Positions 60,420 to 64,000 of a DNA stretch of 64,000 nucleotides are shown piece after piece. Made by a program: the position numbers and the translations under genes. The notes beneath the pieces were generated by a model. It worked only from the letters and a program-made list of their open reading frames with translations, ran no database searches and was not told the DNA's origin. The stretch is from Euwallacea fornicatus (lineage: Eukaryota; Arthropoda; Insecta; Coleoptera; Curculionidae). Numbering within the stretch: the stretch's first letter is position 1; each line of letters starts with the position of its first letter. Location of the stretch: positions 1 through 64,000 of the forward strand of contig NW_027096023.1 of the NCBI RefSeq assembly GCF_040115645.1, read 5' to 3'.

Positions 60420-63400
60420 TCCTTCGTATGACTCACAAGGCTTAATGGCATATTGTTGCGTTTTCGAGATAAAGAGTAATTTCTTTGCTCAAACTCACAT
60501 ATTTTGTGACCTTTCAAACTTTGAAAATTAATAACTTCGACAAATGATGTTCAAATTTCGTCAGCAATGACTCAAATGAATCAGCTCGACACGCTCCTTC
60601 GTATGACTCACAAGGCTTAATGGCATATTGTTGCGTTTTCGAGATAAAGAGTAATTTCTTTGCTCAAACTCACATATATTGTGACTTTTCAAACTTTGAA
60701 AATTAATAACTTCGACAAATGATGTTCAAATTTCTTCTGCAATGGCTCAACTGAATAAGCTCGACTTCCTATTTAATATGACTAAGAAGGTTTAATGGCA
60801 TATTGTTGCGTTTTCGAGATAAATAGTAATTTCGTTGCTCAAACTCACATATTTTGTGACTTTTCAAACTTTGAAAATTAATAACTTCGACAAATGATGT
60901 TCAAATTTCTTCTGCAATGGCTCAACTGAATAAGCTCGACTTGCTCTTTAATATGACTAAGAAGGTTTAATGGCATATTGTTGCGTTTTCGAGATAAATA
61001 GTAATTTCTTTGCTCAAACTCACATATTTTGTGACTTTTCAAACTTTGAAAATTAATAACTTCGACAAATGATGTTCAAATTTCTTCTGCAATGGCTCAA
61101 CTGAATAAGCTCGACTTGCTCTTTAATATGACTAAGAAGGTTTAATGGCATATTGTTGCGTTTTCGAGATAAATAGTAATTTCGTTGCTCAAACTCACAT
61201 ATTTTGTGACTTTTCAAACTTTGAAAATTAATAACTTCGACAAATGATGTTCAAATTTCTTCTGCAATGGCTCAACTGAATAAGCTCGACTTGCTCTTTA
61301 ATATGACTAAGAAGGTTTAATGGCATATTGTTGCGTTTTCGAGATAAATAGTAATTTCGTTGCTCAAACTCACATATTTTGTGACTTTTCAAACTTTGAA
61401 AATTAATAACTTCGACAAATGATGTTCAAACTTCTTCTGCAATGGCTCAACTGAATAAGCTCGACTTCCTCTTTAATATGACTAAGAAGGTTTAATGGCA
61501 TATTGTTGCGTTTTCGAGATAAAGAGTAATTTCTTTGCTCAAACTCACATATATTGTGACTTTTCAAACTTTGGAAATTAATAACTTCGACAAATGATGT
61601 TCAAATTTCGTCAGCAATGACTCAAATGAATCAGCTCGACCCGCTCCTTCGTATGACTCACAAGGCTTAATGGCATATTGTTGCGTTTTCGAGATAAAGA
61701 GTAATTTCTTTGCTCAAACTCACATATATTGTGACTTTTCAAACTTTGAAAATTAATAACTTCGACAAATGATGTTCAAATTTCGTCAGCAATGACTCAA
61801 AAGAATCAGCTCGACTTGCTCCTTCGTATTACTCACAAGGCTTAATGGCATATTGTTGCGTTTTCGAGATAAATAGTAATTTCGTTGCTCAAACTCACAT
61901 ATTTTGTGACTTTTCAAACTTTGAAAATTAATAACTTCGACAAATGATGTTCAAATTTCGTCAGCAATGGCTCAAATGAATAAGCTCGACTTGCTCCTTA
62001 ATATTACTTACACGGTTTAGTTGCATATTGTTGCGTTTTCGAGATAAAGAGTAATTTCTTTGCTCAAACTCACATATTTTGTGACTTTTCAAACTTTGAA
62101 AATTAATAACTTCGACAAATGATATTCAAATTTCGTCAGCAATGACTCAAATGAATCAGCTCGACCTGCTCCTTCGTATGACTCACAAGGCTTAATGGCA
62201 TATTGTTGCGTTTTCGAGATAAAGAGTAATTTCTTTGCTCAAACTCACATATATTGTGACTTTTCAAACTTTGAAAATTAATAACTTCGACAAATGATAT
62301 TCAAATTTCGTCAGCAATGACTCAAATGAATCAGCTCGACCTGCTCCTTCGTATGACTCACAAGGCTTAATGGCATATTGTTGCGTTTTCGAGATAAAGA
62401 GTAATTTCTTTGCTCAAACTCACATATTTTGTGACCTTTCAAACTTTGAAAATTAATAACTTCGACAAATGATGTTCAAATTTCGTCAGCAATGACTCAA
62501 ATGAATCAGCTCGACACGCTCCTTCGTATGACTCACAAGGCTTAATGGCATATTGTTGCGTTTTCGAGATAAAGAGTAATTTCTTTGCTCAAACTCACAT
62601 ATATTGTGACTTTTCAAACTTTGAAAATTAATAACTTCGACAAATGATGTTCAAATTTCTTCTGCAATGGCTCAACTGAATAAGCTCGACTTCCTATTTA
62701 ATATGACTAAGAAGGTTTAATGGCATATTGTTGCGTTTTCGAGATAAATAGTAATTTCGTTGCTCAAACTCACATATTTTGTGACTTTTCAAACTTTGAA
62801 AATTAATAACTTCGACAAATGATGTTCAAATTTCTTCTGCAATGGCTCAACTGAATAAGCTCGACTTGCTCTTTAATATGACTAAGAAGGTTTAATGGCA
62901 TATTGTTGCGTTTTCGAGATAAATAGTAATTTCTTTGCTCAAACTCACATATTTTGTGACTTTTCAAACTTTGAAAATTAATAACTTCGACAAATGATGT
63001 TCAAATTTCTTCTGCAATGGCTCAACTGAATAAGCTCGACTTGCTCTTTAATATGACTAAGAAGGTTTAATGGCATATTGTTGCGTTTTCGAGATAAATA
63101 GTAATTTCGTTGCTCAAACTCACATATTTTGTGACTTTTCAAACTTTGAAAATTAATAACTTCGACAAATGATGTTCAAATTTCTTCTGCAATGGCTCAA
63201 CTGAATAAGCTCGACTTGCTCTTTAATATGACTAAGAAGGTTTAATGGCATATTGTTGCGTTTTCGAGATAAATAGTAATTTCGTTGCTCAAACTCACAT
63301 ATTTTGTGACTTTTCAAACTTTGAAAATTAATAACTTCGACAAATGATGTTCAAACTTCTTCTGCAATGGCTCAACTGAATAAGCTCGACTTCCTCTTTA

Positions 63401-64000
63401 ATATGACTAAGAAGGTTTAATGGCATATTGTTGCGTTTTCGAGATAAAGAGTAATTTCTTTGCTCAAACTCACATATATTGTGACTTTTCAAACTTTGGA
63501 AATTAATAACTTCGACAAATGATGTTCAAATTTCGTCAGCAATGACTCAAATGAATCAGCTCGACCCGCTCCTTCGTATGACTCACAAGGCTTAATGGCA
63601 TATTGTTGCGTTTTCGAGATAAAGAGTAATTTCTTTGCTCAAACTCACATATATTGTGACTTTTCAAACTTTGAAAATTAATAACTTCGACAAATGATGT
63701 TCAAATTTCGTCAGCAATGACTCAAAAGAATCAGCTCGACTTGCTCCTTCGTATTACTCACAAGGCTTAATGGCATATTGTTGCGTTTTCGAGATAAATA
63801 GTAATTTCGTTGCTCAAACTCACATATTTTGTGACTTTTCAAACTTTGAAAATTAATAACTTCGACAAATGATGTTCAAATTTCGTCAGCAATGGCTCAA
63901 ATGAATAAGCTCGACTTGCTCCTTAATATTACTTACACGGTTTAGTTGCATATTGTTGCGTTTTCGAGATAAAGAGTAATTTCTTTGCTCAAACTCACAT
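60420..64000 (+). repeat. 11-monomer higher-order repeat (1925 bp), at least two copies
   Basis: 60420..62075 and 62345..64000 match at 1925 bp (11 x 175). Private variants are shared: TTCCTATTTAATATG (60767 and 62692), CAAACTTCTTC (61427 and 63352), CTTTGGAAATT, and CAAAAGAATCAGC. The second copy is cut by the window end. Confidence 0.9.

Larger units (their letters stand above)
16710..64000 (+). repeat. 175-bp satellite array, about 270 monomers, no genes
   Basis: The period is exactly 175 bp, for example GTAATTTC at 33181 and 33356. Each unit holds a CTCAAACTCACATATTTTGT block, an ACTTCGACAAATGATGTTC block, an AGCTCGAC block and TTGTTGCGTTTTCGAGATAAA. Monomers fall into recurring variants, such as CGACCTGCTCCTTCGTATGACTC, CGACTTGCTCTTTAATATGAC, CGACTTGGTC, and TTACTTACACGGTTTAG. 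The first few monomers next to the Polinton (16710 to about 17150) are the most diverged. Short frames of 65-73 codons in the array repeat with the monomers and are not genes. Its scale and homogeneity suggest pericentromeric or other heterochromatin. It runs past the window end. Confidence 0.97.

Noticed and set aside
16710..64000. CRISPR-like regular repetition
   Set aside because: The 175-bp units are contiguous, with no unique spacers between short repeats. This is ordinary tandem satellite.
16710..64000. CENP-B box in the satellite (TTCGTTG...AAAC segment)
   Set aside because: Only the first bases resemble the box. The required CGGG core is absent in every monomer I looked at, and many monomers read TTCTTTG there.

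Overview
The window looks like nuclear DNA of an animal, probably an arthropod. It is AT-rich and carries no bacterial-style operons. It has two parts: one decayed Maverick/Polinton (adintovirus-like) DNA transposon of about 16.2 kb (490..16709), and a tandem satellite with a 175-bp monomer that flanks it on both sides (1..489 and 16710..64000). The arthropod guess rests on the make-up of the element and is an inference.

The Polinton has terminal inverted repeats that begin AGTAGTT. The + strand block (7470..10436) encodes the packaging ATPase, a conserved two-frame Polinton protein, a small coiled-coil protein with an FGRHI start, and a retroviral-type integrase with a chromodomain. The - strand virion block (7442 down to 4102) encodes a parvovirus-like phospholipase A2 protein, an adenovirus-type cysteine protease, a minor capsid (penton-like) protein, a 64-residue protein and the double jelly-roll major capsid protein. 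A divergent gap of 27 bp separates the two blocks. Protein-primed DNA polymerase B fills the right end (16543 down to 12221). Small accessory genes lie at both sides: 697..3939 on the left and 10473..12173 on the right. One of these is a membrane glycoprotein-like frame with a signal-peptide-like start but no initiator Met.

Almost every core gene is broken. The major capsid gene has four in-frame stops. The ATPase has one stop. The integrase has a frameshift and a stop. The minor capsid gene has a stop and a frameshift, and the phospholipase gene has a frameshift. The polymerase has many lesions, a 440-bp insertion and a fold-back hairpin. The protease and several accessory frames are still open. 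The copy is therefore a molecular fossil. Several frameshifts fall in homopolymers, so some could be sequencing or assembly errors.

From 16710 to the end the window is about 270 monomers of 175-bp satellite with no genes. Nearby stretches are duplicated at offsets of 7, 8, 11, 12, about 20 and 43 monomers, which is layered higher-order repeat structure. The three monomers left of the element are the same satellite in the opposite orientation, and I see no target-site duplication. The element therefore sits at an inversion junction of the satellite and is not a simple insertion.
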